This document shows positions 8,155 to 15,872 of a stretch of DNA of 64,000 bases, piece after piece (positions within the stretch are counted from its first letter, which is position 1; each line of letters starts with the position of its first letter). Under the pieces are notes generated by a model. That model was not told the DNA's origin and did no database searches. It worked only from the letters and a program-made list of their open reading frames with translations. This stretch comes from Streptomyces sp. TLI_171. Lineage in GTDB: Bacteria > Actinomycetota > Actinomycetes > Streptomycetales > Streptomycetaceae. The translations under genes and the position numbers were made by a program. The stretch covers positions 3,534,001 to 3,598,000 of the forward strand of contig NZ_RAPS01000001.1 of the NCBI RefSeq assembly GCF_003610255.1. The letters are read 5' to 3'.

Positions 8155-8934
8155 TCACAGGCGCTGGGCGAACGCGCCGGTCAGTCCGGTGACCACCGGC
8201 ACCACTCCGATCAGTACGAACGCGGGCAGGAAGCAGAGGCCGAGCGGCGCGGTCGCCAGGACGCCGGCCCGGCGGACCCGGGCGTGCGCCGCACGGGCAG
8301 CTGCCGCCCGCTGGGACTGGGCGAGGCCCGCGAGCGCGGTGGCCGGCGGTGCGCCGCTGAGGGTGGTGCGGGCCAGGCAGCGGGCGAGCGGGGCCATCGG
8401 CGGGCAGTCCGCGGCCAGCTGCTCCCAGCAGTGCTCCGGGGAGGCCCCGAGGGAGAGTTGGGCCGCGACCCCGGTGAGGCGGTCCCGCATCGGCGGCGGA
8501 ACGCTGTCCGCCACCGCGAGGGCCGCTCCCGCCGGGGAGCTGCTCGATCCGAGGCAGGCCGCCAGCAGGTCGGCCGTCAGCGGAAGTTGACGGACCAGCC
8601 AGTCATGCTCGGCGGCCCGGCGGCGCTCGCCGGGCGAGCGCACCCGCGGCAGCAGCCGCCACCCGGCGCAGCAGACCAGCACCCCCGCCGCCAGGCCCGC
8701 CGGGCCGCCGACCAGCACGGCTGCCGCGACGCCCAGCAGCCCGGCCACCGCCCGGTCACCGGCCAGCCGCCCGAGGGCGCGGCCCACGCCTGCGGCCGCC
8801 CGGCCACGCCGCACCGCACGGGTCGACACCCCGGGGACGCACCGCTCGGCCCGACGCCGCACCGCCCGCCACCACGCGGCCCCGAGCAGCTCGCCCGCCA
8901 GCCCCAGGGCAGCGACCGGAGCCAGGACAGCCAT
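8155..8934 (-). CDS. tadC: Type II secretion F-family protein, TadC-like
   Basis: A 259-residue inner-membrane platform protein of the GspF/TadC family. Hydrophobic segments lie at the N terminus, near residues 60-90 and at the C terminus (ATAPLGLCFLPAFVLIG), around a cytoplasmic helical domain containing QLPLTADLLAACL. With TadB it should form the platform on which the TadA ATPase acts to extrude the pilus. The ATG at 8934 is used, with GAGGTGA close upstream; a GTG at 8943 in the same frame is possible. It sits 112 bp from tadB. Confidence 0.85.
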   Translation of the reverse strand: MAVLAPVAALGLAGELLGAAWWRAVRRRAERCVPGVSTRAVRRGRAAAGVGRALGRLAGDRAVAGLLGVAAAVLVGGPAGLAAGVLVCCAGWRLLPRVRSPGERRRAAEHDWLVRQLPLTADLLAACLGSSSSPAGAALAVADSVPPPMRDRLTGVAAQLSLGASPEHCWEQLAADCPPMAPLARCLARTTLSGAPPATALAGLAQSQRAAAARAAHARVRRAGVLATAPLGLCFLPAFVLIGVVPVVTGLTGAFAQRL

Positions 8935-9046
8935 CGTGTTCACCTCGCCTCCGTCGAGCACCGAACCCTCCTCAGCCGTGAGCCGCCTGCCGCTGGATCG
9001 CCCCGGCTCCGAACCGGGGCGGACGCACTCCCCGCCCACCGCACGC

Positions 9047-10114
9047 TCACCCCCACCGGTCCGCCGGCACCGCGAGCTGACCCCCTGTCAGTGCGGGCAG
9101 GGTCGCGGCCCAGGGGTCGCGGCGCGTCCGGGAGATCCCGCAGCGGGCGGCGGCACGCGGTGGGCGGGGGCGGGCCGGGGCGTCCTCCGCGGCGCGGACG
9201 ATCCTGGCCGTCCAGACCAGGCCGGCCACCTCCAGCGCGGAGCCGGCCAGCAGGCCGAGCAGGCCCACCGGGGTGTGCAGCAGCACCTGGACGGGGTGCG
9301 CGCCCAGCGCCGCCCCCAGGCCGAGACCGACCGCGGGCAGTGCGGCGAGCACCGCCATCGTGGTGCGCGGGCCCGCGAGTTCACCCGCGATCTCCTCGGC
9401 CAGTGCCCGCTCGGCGCGCAGCGCGTCGGCGACCTGTTCGAGGCCGGTGGCCAGCCCCGTCCCGCTCTCGGTGCTGACCTGCCAGCAGGCCGCCACCGCT
9501 GCCGCCCCACCGCCGCCGGGCAGTTCGGCCAGCAGCCGGAGCGCCGCGGCCGAGTCCGCGCCGTAGCGGCCGGCGGCCAGCCGGGCCGTCGGTTCGGGGC
9601 CAAGGCGGCGGCTCCAGTCCGGCCCGGCCCGGGAGACCACCGCGTGCAGGGCCTGCTCCGGTGTGGCGCCGCTGTGCAGTTCGGCCGCCAGGCCGCTGCA
9701 CAGGTCGACCACCGCCGCCGCCCGCCGCCGGGCCGCGCGGGCCGCTGCCCGGCCGGAGCGCCACCTGCGCACCGGGACGACCGCGCAGGCCGCCGCGACG
9801 ACCGGCAGCACCGAGGCGGTGCTGTGCCCGGCCGCCGCGCCCGCCGGGAGCAGCAGCAGCTCCGGCACCAGCCAGCGCGGCCGGCTGCGCCGCCACCGCG
9901 CCCGGACCCGGCCGAGCCGACCGGCGGGGCCGTGCCGCCCGGACAGCACCCGCCGAACCCGGCCGCCACCGCGCACCCGCCGGCGCACCGCGAGCAGCCA
10001 GCGCGCCCCGTACAGCCCGCCGCCGAGCCCGGCGACGACCCCGGCCAGCGTGACCGCACCGGCGAGGCCGTACGCCCGCTCCGTGGCCGCTGCCGCACCG
10101 AACAGCCCGGTCAC
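9047..10114 (-). CDS. tadB: Type II secretion F-family protein, TadB-like
   Basis: A 355-residue GspF/TadB membrane protein: N-terminal helices, a long cytoplasmic segment with DLCSGLAAELHSGATPEQAL near the middle, and two C-terminal helices (TMAVLAALPAVGLGLG, LLGLLAGSALEVAGLVW). AGGGGG lies upstream of the GTG at 10114. That start overlaps the stop of a 33-codon micro-ORF by GTGA, so translation is probably coupled through the micro-ORF to tadA. It pairs with TadC as the membrane platform of the pilus machine. Confidence 0.87.
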   Translation of the reverse strand: MTGLFGAAAATERAYGLAGAVTLAGVVAGLGGGLYGARWLLAVRRRVRGGGRVRRVLSGRHGPAGRLGRVRARWRRSRPRWLVPELLLLPAGAAAGHSTASVLPVVAAACAVVPVRRWRSGRAAARAARRRAAAVVDLCSGLAAELHSGATPEQALHAVVSRAGPDWSRRLGPEPTARLAAGRYGADSAAALRLLAELPGGGGAAAVAACWQVSTESGTGLATGLEQVADALRAERALAEEIAGELAGPRTTMAVLAALPAVGLGLGAALGAHPVQVLLHTPVGLLGLLAGSALEVAGLVWTARIVRAAEDAPARPRPPRAAARCGISRTRRDPWAATLPALTGGQLAVPADRWG

Positions 10115-10212
10115 CTCGGCCCCCTGACCGTGGCGCACAGCCGCTGCCGGGCGATCGCCCCGATCACGCACAGCGTGAGCACCCAGGCGAACTCGACCTG
10201 ACGCACCGTCAT
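10111..10212 (-). CDS. 33-residue single-helix micro-ORF between tadA and tadB
   Basis: An ATG at 10212 overlaps the tadA stop by ATGA, and the TGA ending at 10111 overlaps the tadB GTG by GTGA. The product begins MTVRQVEFAWVLTLCVIGAI and ends in a basic tail (RQR, VRGPR). The residues FAWVLTLCVIGAI could span a membrane, Cys-containing, with positive ends. Nearly every third codon position is G or C. Reading-frame linkage on both sides supports real translation, either as a small membrane subunit or as a coupling leader. I know no named family. Confidence 0.7.
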   Translation of the reverse strand: MTVRQVEFAWVLTLCVIGAIARQRLCATVRGPR

Positions 10213-11750
10213 GGCGCCTCCTCCGGCCCGGGCCCGACGGCCGCCTCGGGACCGTCCGGGGGCGGTTCCACTGCTGCCTCCGGGTCCGGCGGGAGGTCGA
10301 CGCCGCGGTCGGCGCAGAGCTCGCGCAGCCGGGACCAGCCGGGGCCGGGCCGGCTGCGCCCGTCGCGTTCGAAGTGGACGGCGGCAGTGGTGGCGGTGAG
10401 CCCGTCCCGGTCACCGACCAGCAGGTGCAGGCCGGTGACCCGGCGGCGGCCGTCGGCGCGGTCGCGGCCGAGGTGGACGACGGCGTCGAGGCCGGCCCGG
10501 AGCTGGCTGTGCAGCGAGTGCCGGTCGAGTCCGGCGATCGACCCGAGCGCCTCCAGCCGGGCCGGGACGTCGGTCGCGGTGTTGGCATGGACGGTGCCGC
10601 AGCCGCCCTCGTGGCCGGTGTTGAGGGCGGCCAGCAGGTCGATCACCTCGGCGCCGCGGACCTCGCCCACCACCAGCCGGTCGGGCCGCATCCGCAGGGC
10701 CTGCCGGACCAGGTCACGCAGGGTCAGTTCGCCCTGCGACTCCTGGTTGGGCGGGCGGGACTGCAGGCGCACCACGTGCGGGTGGTCCGGGCGCAGTTCG
10801 GCGGAGTCCTCGGCGAGGACGATGCGTTCGTTGTCGGGGACGAGTCCGAGCAGGGCGGCCAGCAGGGTGGTCTTGCCGCTGCCGGTGCCGCCGGAGATCA
10901 GCAGCGAGAGCCTGGCCCGCAGCACGGCGGCGAGCAGGTCGGCGCCGGCCGGGGGCAGTGCCCCGGCGGCGACCAGCTCGGCGAGGGTGAAGGGCGTGCG
11001 GCGGCTGGTCCGCAGCGAGATGTGGGTGCAGTCGGCGGCGATCGGCGGGAGCACGGCGTGCAGCCGGGTGCCGTCGGCGAGGCGGGCGTCGACCCAGGGG
11101 CGGGCGTCGTCGAGGCGGCGGCCCGCGGCGGTGGCCAGCCGGTGGGCGAGGCGGCGGACGGCGTCCGCGTTCGGGAAGCGCACCTGGGGCGCCCGCTCCA
11201 GGCCGTGGCCGCGGTCGACCCAGATCCGGTCCGGGCCGTTGACCAGGACGTCGGTGACGCCGGCTTCGGCGAGCAGCGGGTCGAGCGGGCCGGCGCCGAC
11301 GATCTCGGCGCGCAGGGTGCGCACCGCGTCGAGCACGTCGGCCCCGCCGAGGGGCGGCCGGGCGGCGCGCAGGGCGGCGGCCACCGACCCGGCGGTGGGC
11401 GGTGCGCCCGCTTCGGCGAGCCGGATCCGCACGGCGTCCACCAGCTCGGCAGCGCCGCTGTCGGGCGGCGCTGCCGGTGCCGGACGGAGCGGCGGCGGGC
11501 CGTCCTCCGGCGGGGCGGTGGGCGGCTGACGGCGCACCAGGTACCGGACCGGCGGGGCCTGCCGGCGGTCGGGCTCGGCCGGTGCGGGCTCGACCGGACC
11601 GACCGGACCGGGCGGGGCGCCGAACAGCGTGCGGGCACGCGGGACGGCGATCCGGCGGTGGGTGCGGGCGATCGGCCGCCCGGCGGCCGTGGGCGCGCCC
11701 CGGGGCGGCTCGGCGGCCTGCGTGTCGACGGCGTGCAGACGGTTGGTCAT
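10209..11750 (-). CDS. tadA: TadA/CpaF-type secretion ATPase
   Basis: A 513-residue hexameric ATPase of the VirB11/TadA family (helicase/secretion-neighbourhood ATPase, TIGR03819 type) that powers pilus assembly at the cytoplasmic face. Residues 1-100 are Pro/Arg/Ala-rich and probably disordered. Walker A SGGTGSGKTT lies near residue 282, an Asp/Glu box in IVLAEDSAEL, a Walker B-like VVGEVRG, and the His box GTVHANT. It starts 9 bp after the CpaE-like gene ends, and the micro-ORF overlaps its stop. Confidence 0.93.
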   Translation of the reverse strand: MTNRLHAVDTQAAEPPRGAPTAAGRPIARTHRRIAVPRARTLFGAPPGPVGPVEPAPAEPDRRQAPPVRYLVRRQPPTAPPEDGPPPLRPAPAAPPDSGAAELVDAVRIRLAEAGAPPTAGSVAAALRAARPPLGGADVLDAVRTLRAEIVGAGPLDPLLAEAGVTDVLVNGPDRIWVDRGHGLERAPQVRFPNADAVRRLAHRLATAAGRRLDDARPWVDARLADGTRLHAVLPPIAADCTHISLRTSRRTPFTLAELVAAGALPPAGADLLAAVLRARLSLLISGGTGSGKTTLLAALLGLVPDNERIVLAEDSAELRPDHPHVVRLQSRPPNQESQGELTLRDLVRQALRMRPDRLVVGEVRGAEVIDLLAALNTGHEGGCGTVHANTATDVPARLEALGSIAGLDRHSLHSQLRAGLDAVVHLGRDRADGRRRVTGLHLLVGDRDGLTATTAAVHFERDGRSRPGPGWSRLRELCADRGVDLPPDPEAAVEPPPDGPEAAVGPGPEEAP

Positions 11751-11759
11751 GAGTCCTCC

Positions 11760-12860
11760 TCAGGCCGCCACGACGGGCGGCATCGCTTCGGTCAGGAATC
11801 GGCCGCAGAACCGGGCCAGCGGCCCGCGCTCCCGCAGCCCGGGCGGGGCGCCGCGTTCGACGTCCAGGGCCAGGCCGGGCTCGGGGACGAGTTCGCCGGC
11901 CAGCCGCAGTTGCAGGCCGCGGGCCACGTCGGCGGCGGTGAGCCCGGCCGGGCCGGGGGTGCGGACCACCGCCCGCAGGTCGGTCAGCCGCATCCGCACG
12001 GCGGCGGCGACCCGGTCCGCGGCGGCCATGGCGCGCAGTTCGGCGGGCACCACCAGCAGGGCGGTGTCGGCCTGTTCGAGCGCCTGGGCGGCTGCGGCGT
12101 CGAGGTGTCTGGGCAGGTCGAGGACGACCAGCCCGCCGCGTCTGCGGGCCGCCGCCAGCACGCTGCGCATCGCCTCGGCGGGGATGGCCAGGGTGTCCGA
12201 CCTGTCCCAGGACAGGGCGCTGAGCCGGTGCGGCTCGGGTAGCGCCTTGGCCAGTTCGGCGCCGCTGATCCGGCCGCGGGAGGGCGCGAGGTCGGGCCAG
12301 CGCAGGCCGCCGGCCTGTTCGGCGCCGAGCAGCACGTCCAGTCCGCCGCCGAGCGGGTCGCCGTCGATCAGCATCGTCCGGTGCCCGGCCCGGGCCGCGC
12401 AGACGGCGAGGGCGCAGGCCAGGGTGGAGGCCCCGGCGCCGCCGCGACCGCCGAGCACGGCGACGGTGAGCGCGGGCGGCCCGACGCCCTCGGTGGCGTC
12501 GGCGATCCGGTCGAGCAGCCAGGACTGCGCGTCGGGCAGGAAGAGCACGTGCTCCGCGCCGAGGCGGACGGCGCGCACCCAGATCTCCCCGTCGTCGAGG
12601 TCGAGGCCGAGCAGCAGCACGCCGGGTCGGCGGGCCAGGCCGGCGCACTGCTCGGCGAGGTCGTCGCCGACCAGCACCAGCGGTGCGCCCTCCCACAGCC
12701 GGGCGGGCGGCGGGGCGGCGCCGAGCAGCCGTGGTTCGGCTCCGGCGGCGGCGCACAGGCGGGTGAGCTGTTCGGCAAGCGCCTCGTCGCCGGTGAGGAT
12801 CAGCGGCCCGGGCGAGGGCCCGGGCGCGGCGGCGTGCGGGTCGGTGACGGAAGCGGACAA
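11760..12860 (-). CDS. ssd: CpaE/Ssd-like P-loop ATPase of the tad operon
   Basis: A 366-residue MinD/ParA-superfamily protein, first gene of the tad operon. The N-terminal 120 residues form a receiver-like domain without a clear phospho-acceptor. The ATPase domain has the Walker A variant VLGGRGGAGAST near residue 130 and LIDGDPLGGGLD after it. It resembles the actinobacterial CpaE homologue annotated as septum-site-determining protein (Rv3660c, SCO3557), probably positioning the pilus machine. The start is inferred as TTG at 12860 because GGGAGG lies six bases before it and the conserved sequence begins here; upstream codons to 12986 look non-coding. Confidence 0.85.
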   Translation of the reverse strand: MSASVTDPHAAAPGPSPGPLILTGDEALAEQLTRLCAAAGAEPRLLGAAPPPARLWEGAPLVLVGDDLAEQCAGLARRPGVLLLGLDLDDGEIWVRAVRLGAEHVLFLPDAQSWLLDRIADATEGVGPPALTVAVLGGRGGAGASTLACALAVCAARAGHRTMLIDGDPLGGGLDVLLGAEQAGGLRWPDLAPSRGRISGAELAKALPEPHRLSALSWDRSDTLAIPAEAMRSVLAAARRRGGLVVLDLPRHLDAAAAQALEQADTALLVVPAELRAMAAADRVAAAVRMRLTDLRAVVRTPGPAGLTAADVARGLQLRLAGELVPEPGLALDVERGAPPGLRERGPLARFCGRFLTEAMPPVVAA

Positions 12861-12990
12861 AGCGGGCCTCCCGTGGTGCGGGAACGGTCTGACGGCGCGT
12901 CGGACGCGGTGACCCCGAGGGGCCCCGCCGGGCGGCGCGAACACCACGGTGGAGGACGGCGCGGAATGCGTCGGCCGAGTTCGCAATGCC

Positions 12991-13017
12991 TGTGGATAAC
13001 CCCGCCCTGTGGATAAC
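12991..13017. promoter_or_regulatory. Two consensus DnaA-box 9-mers in direct repeat
   Basis: TGTGGATAAC occurs at 12991-13000 and 13008-13017, 17 bp apart, in the 567-bp gap between the divergent tad operon and the HAD gene. TGTGGATAA is the complement of the classical DnaA box TTATCCACA. It lies about 130 bp upstream of the TTG start of the CpaE-like gene. Binding by DnaA is inference. Confidence 0.5.
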
Positions 13018-13053
13018 CGGGCTCACTCGGACGGGGGCTAAAGCGGCTCGGAA

Positions 13054-13080
13054 TTGACGCATCGGGTATGCCGATATGAC
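13054..13080 (+). promoter_or_regulatory. Candidate promoter of an intergenic small RNA
   Basis: TTGACG at 13054-13059 and TATGAC at 13075-13080 resemble a housekeeping -35/-10 pair with a short 15-bp spacer. A start would fall near 13087, well before the HAD gene, and a hairpin at 13227-13261 could end the transcript. Confidence 0.35.
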
Positions 13081-13226
13081 ACTCGGACAACTACGCTGCG
13101 TAACAGAAACTTGGGGTGCGAAGAACCCTCGACAGCGACTCGCGAGCCGCTGGAGCTGCCCCCCGAACCTCCGGCCCCACCACTCCCCAGAGGCTCAACT
13201 GCCCCGGAAAATGGGCCCGGACATGC

Positions 13227-13261
13227 GACGACCCCCGCCGGGGGGGAGAGCGGGGGTCGTC
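13227..13261 (+). terminator. Hairpin inside the intergenic region before the HAD gene
   Basis: GACGACCCCCGC at 13227-13238 pairs perfectly with GCGGGGGTCGTC at 13250-13261, with an 11-base loop. It is an intrinsic-terminator-like hairpin without a T tract, lying far from any annotated gene end. It may end a small RNA started near 13087 or attenuate a long HAD leader. Confidence 0.45.
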
Positions 13262-13427
13262 TATCCACGGCCCGGCTCGGGGGGGAGGAGCCGGACCGGG
13301 TTAGCACGGTCGCGCGAACGATCCGTGACTTCCATGGTGTACCCGACCGGCCAGAAACACAAACCCGCACGCCCGCGGGTCCACCGAATGGCCGCCTGTT
13401 TTGCTCGCCCCTCTATCCTCGGTTCCC

Positions 13428-14297
13428 GTGGACACCACCGAGAACGCCGACTTCGCCGACCGCGGTGCCGACTCCGCCGGGCCGAACCCCGGCGCGCCGC
13501 GGACCGCCGCCTTCTTCGACCTGGACAAGACGATCATCGCCAAGTCCAGCGCACTGGCCTTCAGCCGCCCGTTCTACCAGGGCGGCCTGATCAACCGCCG
13601 CTCGGTGGTGAAGAGCGCCTACGCCCAGTTCGTCTTCCTGGTCGGCGGTGCGGACCACGACCAGATGGAGAAGATGCGGGCCTACCTGTCGGCGCTCACC
13701 CGCGGCTGGAACGTCCAGCAGGTGCGGGAGATCGTCGCGGAGACCCTGCACGGCATGATCGACCCGATCATCTACGACGAGGCCGCCTCCCTGATCGAGC
13801 AGCACCACGCCGCCGGGCGGGACGTGGTGATCGTCAGCAGCTCGGGCTCCGAGGTGGTCGAGCCGATCGGCCAACTGCTGGGCGCGGACCACGTGATCGC
13901 CACCCGGCTGCACGTCGAGGACGGCCGCTACACCGGCGAGATCGAGTACTACGCGTACGCCGAGAACAAGGCCGCCGCGATCCGCGAGCTGGCCGCGCGC
14001 GAGGGCTACGACCTCGCCAACTGCCATGCGTACAGCGACTCCTCGACCGACCTGCCGATGCTGGAGACGGTCGGCCACCCGGCCGCGGTGAACCCGGACC
14101 GGGCGCTGCGCAAGGAGGCGGTGGCCCGCGACTGGCCGGTGCTGGTGTTCAGCCGGCCGGTCGAACTGACCCGCAGGCTCCCGGAGTTCCGCGCGCCGAG
14201 CCGGTCGGTGCTGGCCGCGGTGGCGGTCGGCGCGGCGGTGCTGACGGCCGGGGTGCTCTGGTACAGCGCGCGGCGGCGGCGCCCGACTGCGGCCTGA
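13428..14297 (+). CDS. HAD-IB family hydrolase, SerB-like, C-terminal membrane helix
   Basis: A 289-residue HAD phosphatase-fold protein. The catalytic motif FFDLDKT is near residue 30 (nucleophile Asp and second Asp), motif II is VIVSSSGS, and motif IV is SDSSTD. HAD-IB members include phosphoserine phosphatase and CicA-like proteins; here the substrate is unknown. A C-terminal helix, SVLAAVAVGAAVLTAGVLWY, followed by RRRR would anchor it in the membrane. The GTG at 13428 is chosen: a TATCCT hexamer at 13413-13418 would give a nearly leaderless transcript. A TTG at 13401 in frame is possible. It matches the HAD protein remembered beside ssd in both Streptomyces and M. tuberculosis. Confidence 0.85.
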   Translation: MDTTENADFADRGADSAGPNPGAPRTAAFFDLDKTIIAKSSALAFSRPFYQGGLINRRSVVKSAYAQFVFLVGGADHDQMEKMRAYLSALTRGWNVQQVREIVAETLHGMIDPIIYDEAASLIEQHHAAGRDVVIVSSSGSEVVEPIGQLLGADHVIATRLHVEDGRYTGEIEYYAYAENKAAAIRELAAREGYDLANCHAYSDSSTDLPMLETVGHPAAVNPDRALRKEAVARDWPVLVFSRPVELTRRLPEFRAPSRSVLAAVAVGAAVLTAGVLWYSARRRRPTAA

Positions 14298-14442
14298 GCG
14301 GCCCGCCGGCCGGCCCCTGACGGTCCCGACCGCGGCCCGGCCGGGCCGACCGCGGGCGGCCGACGGTTCGCCAAATCGGACAAACAGCGACGCAAAACGG
14401 CAAATGCCCTGTTTTCGGGTTCCTCTTTCGCCCGATCTGAGG

Positions 14443-14448
14443 TAGAAA
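14443..14448 (+). promoter_or_regulatory. Candidate -10 element of the 6S-like RNA
   Basis: TAGAAA at 14443-14448 resembles the Streptomyces housekeeping -10 (TAGANT) and would place the start near 14455, where the proposed closing stem of the RNA begins. The -35 region is weak. Confidence 0.35.
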
Positions 14449-14454
14449 TGGGGT

Positions 14455-14690
14455 ACGGCCCGCGAGACCCGGTAAGGACCCCAAGAGGTCGAACCGACAA
14501 CGCAGTTAAGGCCCCACGGACCGATGTACGGACAGCTGGGCACCCACATGCAGCCGACCCGCTGACGGGCCGCCGCACCAGGCGAACGGGCACAGGACCC
14601 CGCCTGATGGGCAAGAGAACGGTGCATGCACTGGTAACCCGGCCTCCGTGCCAGCGGCGGCGCCCGGAAGACCCGGGCGTCGCCGCAACT
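14455..14690 (+). ncRNA. ssrS: Probable 6S-like RNA (scr3559 locus)
   Basis: The 469-bp gap between the HAD gene and the Fic-like gene has no plausible ORF. In S. coelicolor the corresponding gap between SCO3558 and SCO3559 encodes the 6S-like RNA scr3559 (from memory). Here GGTACGG at 14452-14458 can pair with CCGTGCC at 14646-14652, closing a span of about 200 nt, the right size. A strong hairpin follows at 14654-14686. 6S RNA mimics an open promoter and holds housekeeping RNA polymerase. The internal fold was not computed, and the ends are approximate. Confidence 0.6.
14654..14686 (+). terminator. Hairpin terminator of the 6S-like RNA
   Basis: GCGGCGGCGCCCGG at 14654-14667 pairs with CCGGGCGTCGCCGC at 14673-14686 (one G-U pair), with a five-base loop, followed by AACTGTT. 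It begins one base after the proposed closing stem of the RNA. Confidence 0.6.
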
Positions 14691-14766
14691 GTTGTGCCGG
14701 ACGGTCGAGTTCGCACCGGCGGTCGAGTTCGGACCGGCGGTCGGCCTCGGACCGGTGCGGCCGGGT

Positions 14767-15648
14767 TCAGACCATGCCGCGCTGCATCGCCTCGCACACC
14801 GCGGTGCTCTCGCGGACGCCGAGGCCGAGCCCGGCGGCGCAGTGGGTCAGCCAGCGGGCCATGCCCTCGGGGGTGCCCTCCAGGTAGCCCAGCAGGGCCT
14901 GCCGGTAGGCGGCGGTGCCGAGTTCGGCGAGGCCGACCTCGGCGGGGCAGATCGCCTTCGGGTCGAGGCCCTCGGCGGTCAGCACGATCCGCTGGGCGGC
15001 CCGGGCGACCAGGCCGTTGTGGGTGCCGAACGGGCGCAGCGCGAGCAGTTCGCCGTGCACGACGGCCGCGACCACCAGGGCGGGTGCACCGCCGGTGGGG
15101 CGTTCGGTGCGGGCGGCCAGCAGTCCGGCGAGCTGGTCGAGCCGGGCGGTGACCTCGGCGGGCGGGGGCGGCGGCGGGAGTTCGCCGGGGACGCCCTCGG
15201 GCGCCGTCCCCTCGGTGGCGGCGATCTCCAGCGGGAACAGCGGGGCGGCGTCCTCGCCGGCGTGGCGCGGCCGGCCCGCGGCGGGGTCGGCGTCGCCGAC
15301 GGCCAGCAGGTGGAGCCGGGCCAGCACCTGGAGCGGGGAGGTGCGCCAGACGCTGAGCAGCTGGCCGGCCTCGGCGGAGATCCGTAGGGCCGCGCCGACC
15401 GTCCGGGACTCGGGGTCGGCGCCGAAGTCGGTGCGGCGGCGGACCTCCTCCAGCGGCCAGTCGGCGCCCTCCAGAGCGGCGGAGGCGCGGGCGCCGCGCA
15501 GTGCGGACTCGGAGGTCACCTCGCCCGCCCGGCGGCGCATCACACGGTGCCCGTAGAGGCGGTCGACGTTCTTGCGCACCTCGGCGACGGCCTCGGGCAC
15601 CCCGGCCAGCTGGGCCAGCGGGGCGAGCGGGTCAGTTCCTGTAGTCAC
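14767..15648 (-). CDS. Fic-fold protein with degenerate catalytic motif
   Basis: A 293-residue protein corresponding by position to SCO3559, where homologues carry a vague oxidoreductase label. I read it as a Fic-domain relative. Residues 56-61, SAALEG, match the Fic inhibitory motif (S/T)xxxE(G/N). Near residue 200, RPFGTHNGLVAR aligns with HPFx(D/E)GNGRxxR, keeping PF, NG and the final Arg but losing the catalytic His, the metal-binding acid and the nucleotide Arg. AMP transfer by the standard mechanism is therefore unlikely. Residues 155-165 are a proline run. The GTG start at 15648 follows GGGTAG. It converges on the 6S-like RNA. Confidence 0.7.
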   Translation of the reverse strand: MTTGTDPLAPLAQLAGVPEAVAEVRKNVDRLYGHRVMRRRAGEVTSESALRGARASAALEGADWPLEEVRRRTDFGADPESRTVGAALRISAEAGQLLSVWRTSPLQVLARLHLLAVGDADPAAGRPRHAGEDAAPLFPLEIAATEGTAPEGVPGELPPPPPPAEVTARLDQLAGLLAARTERPTGGAPALVVAAVVHGELLALRPFGTHNGLVARAAQRIVLTAEGLDPKAICPAEVGLAELGTAAYRQALLGYLEGTPEGMARWLTHCAAGLGLGVRESTAVCEAMQRGMV

Positions 15649-15872
15649 CTACCCGAGGGTAATGAATCCACCGGGCGGCCGGGAGGCAACCCCCGGGTCA
15701 CCCTTTCGTGGCAATCCGCTGTTCCCTCATGTGCGACACCACAAACCCCCGCTAGCATGTGCACTAATCGGTGACGATAACGGTTTCCAACAAGCGTCCA
15801 CCGCGGCAGCACAGCCACCGCGACCGTGCGGCAGCGCGCGGCGAACAGAGCCAGAGAGTCGGAGACTCAGAG

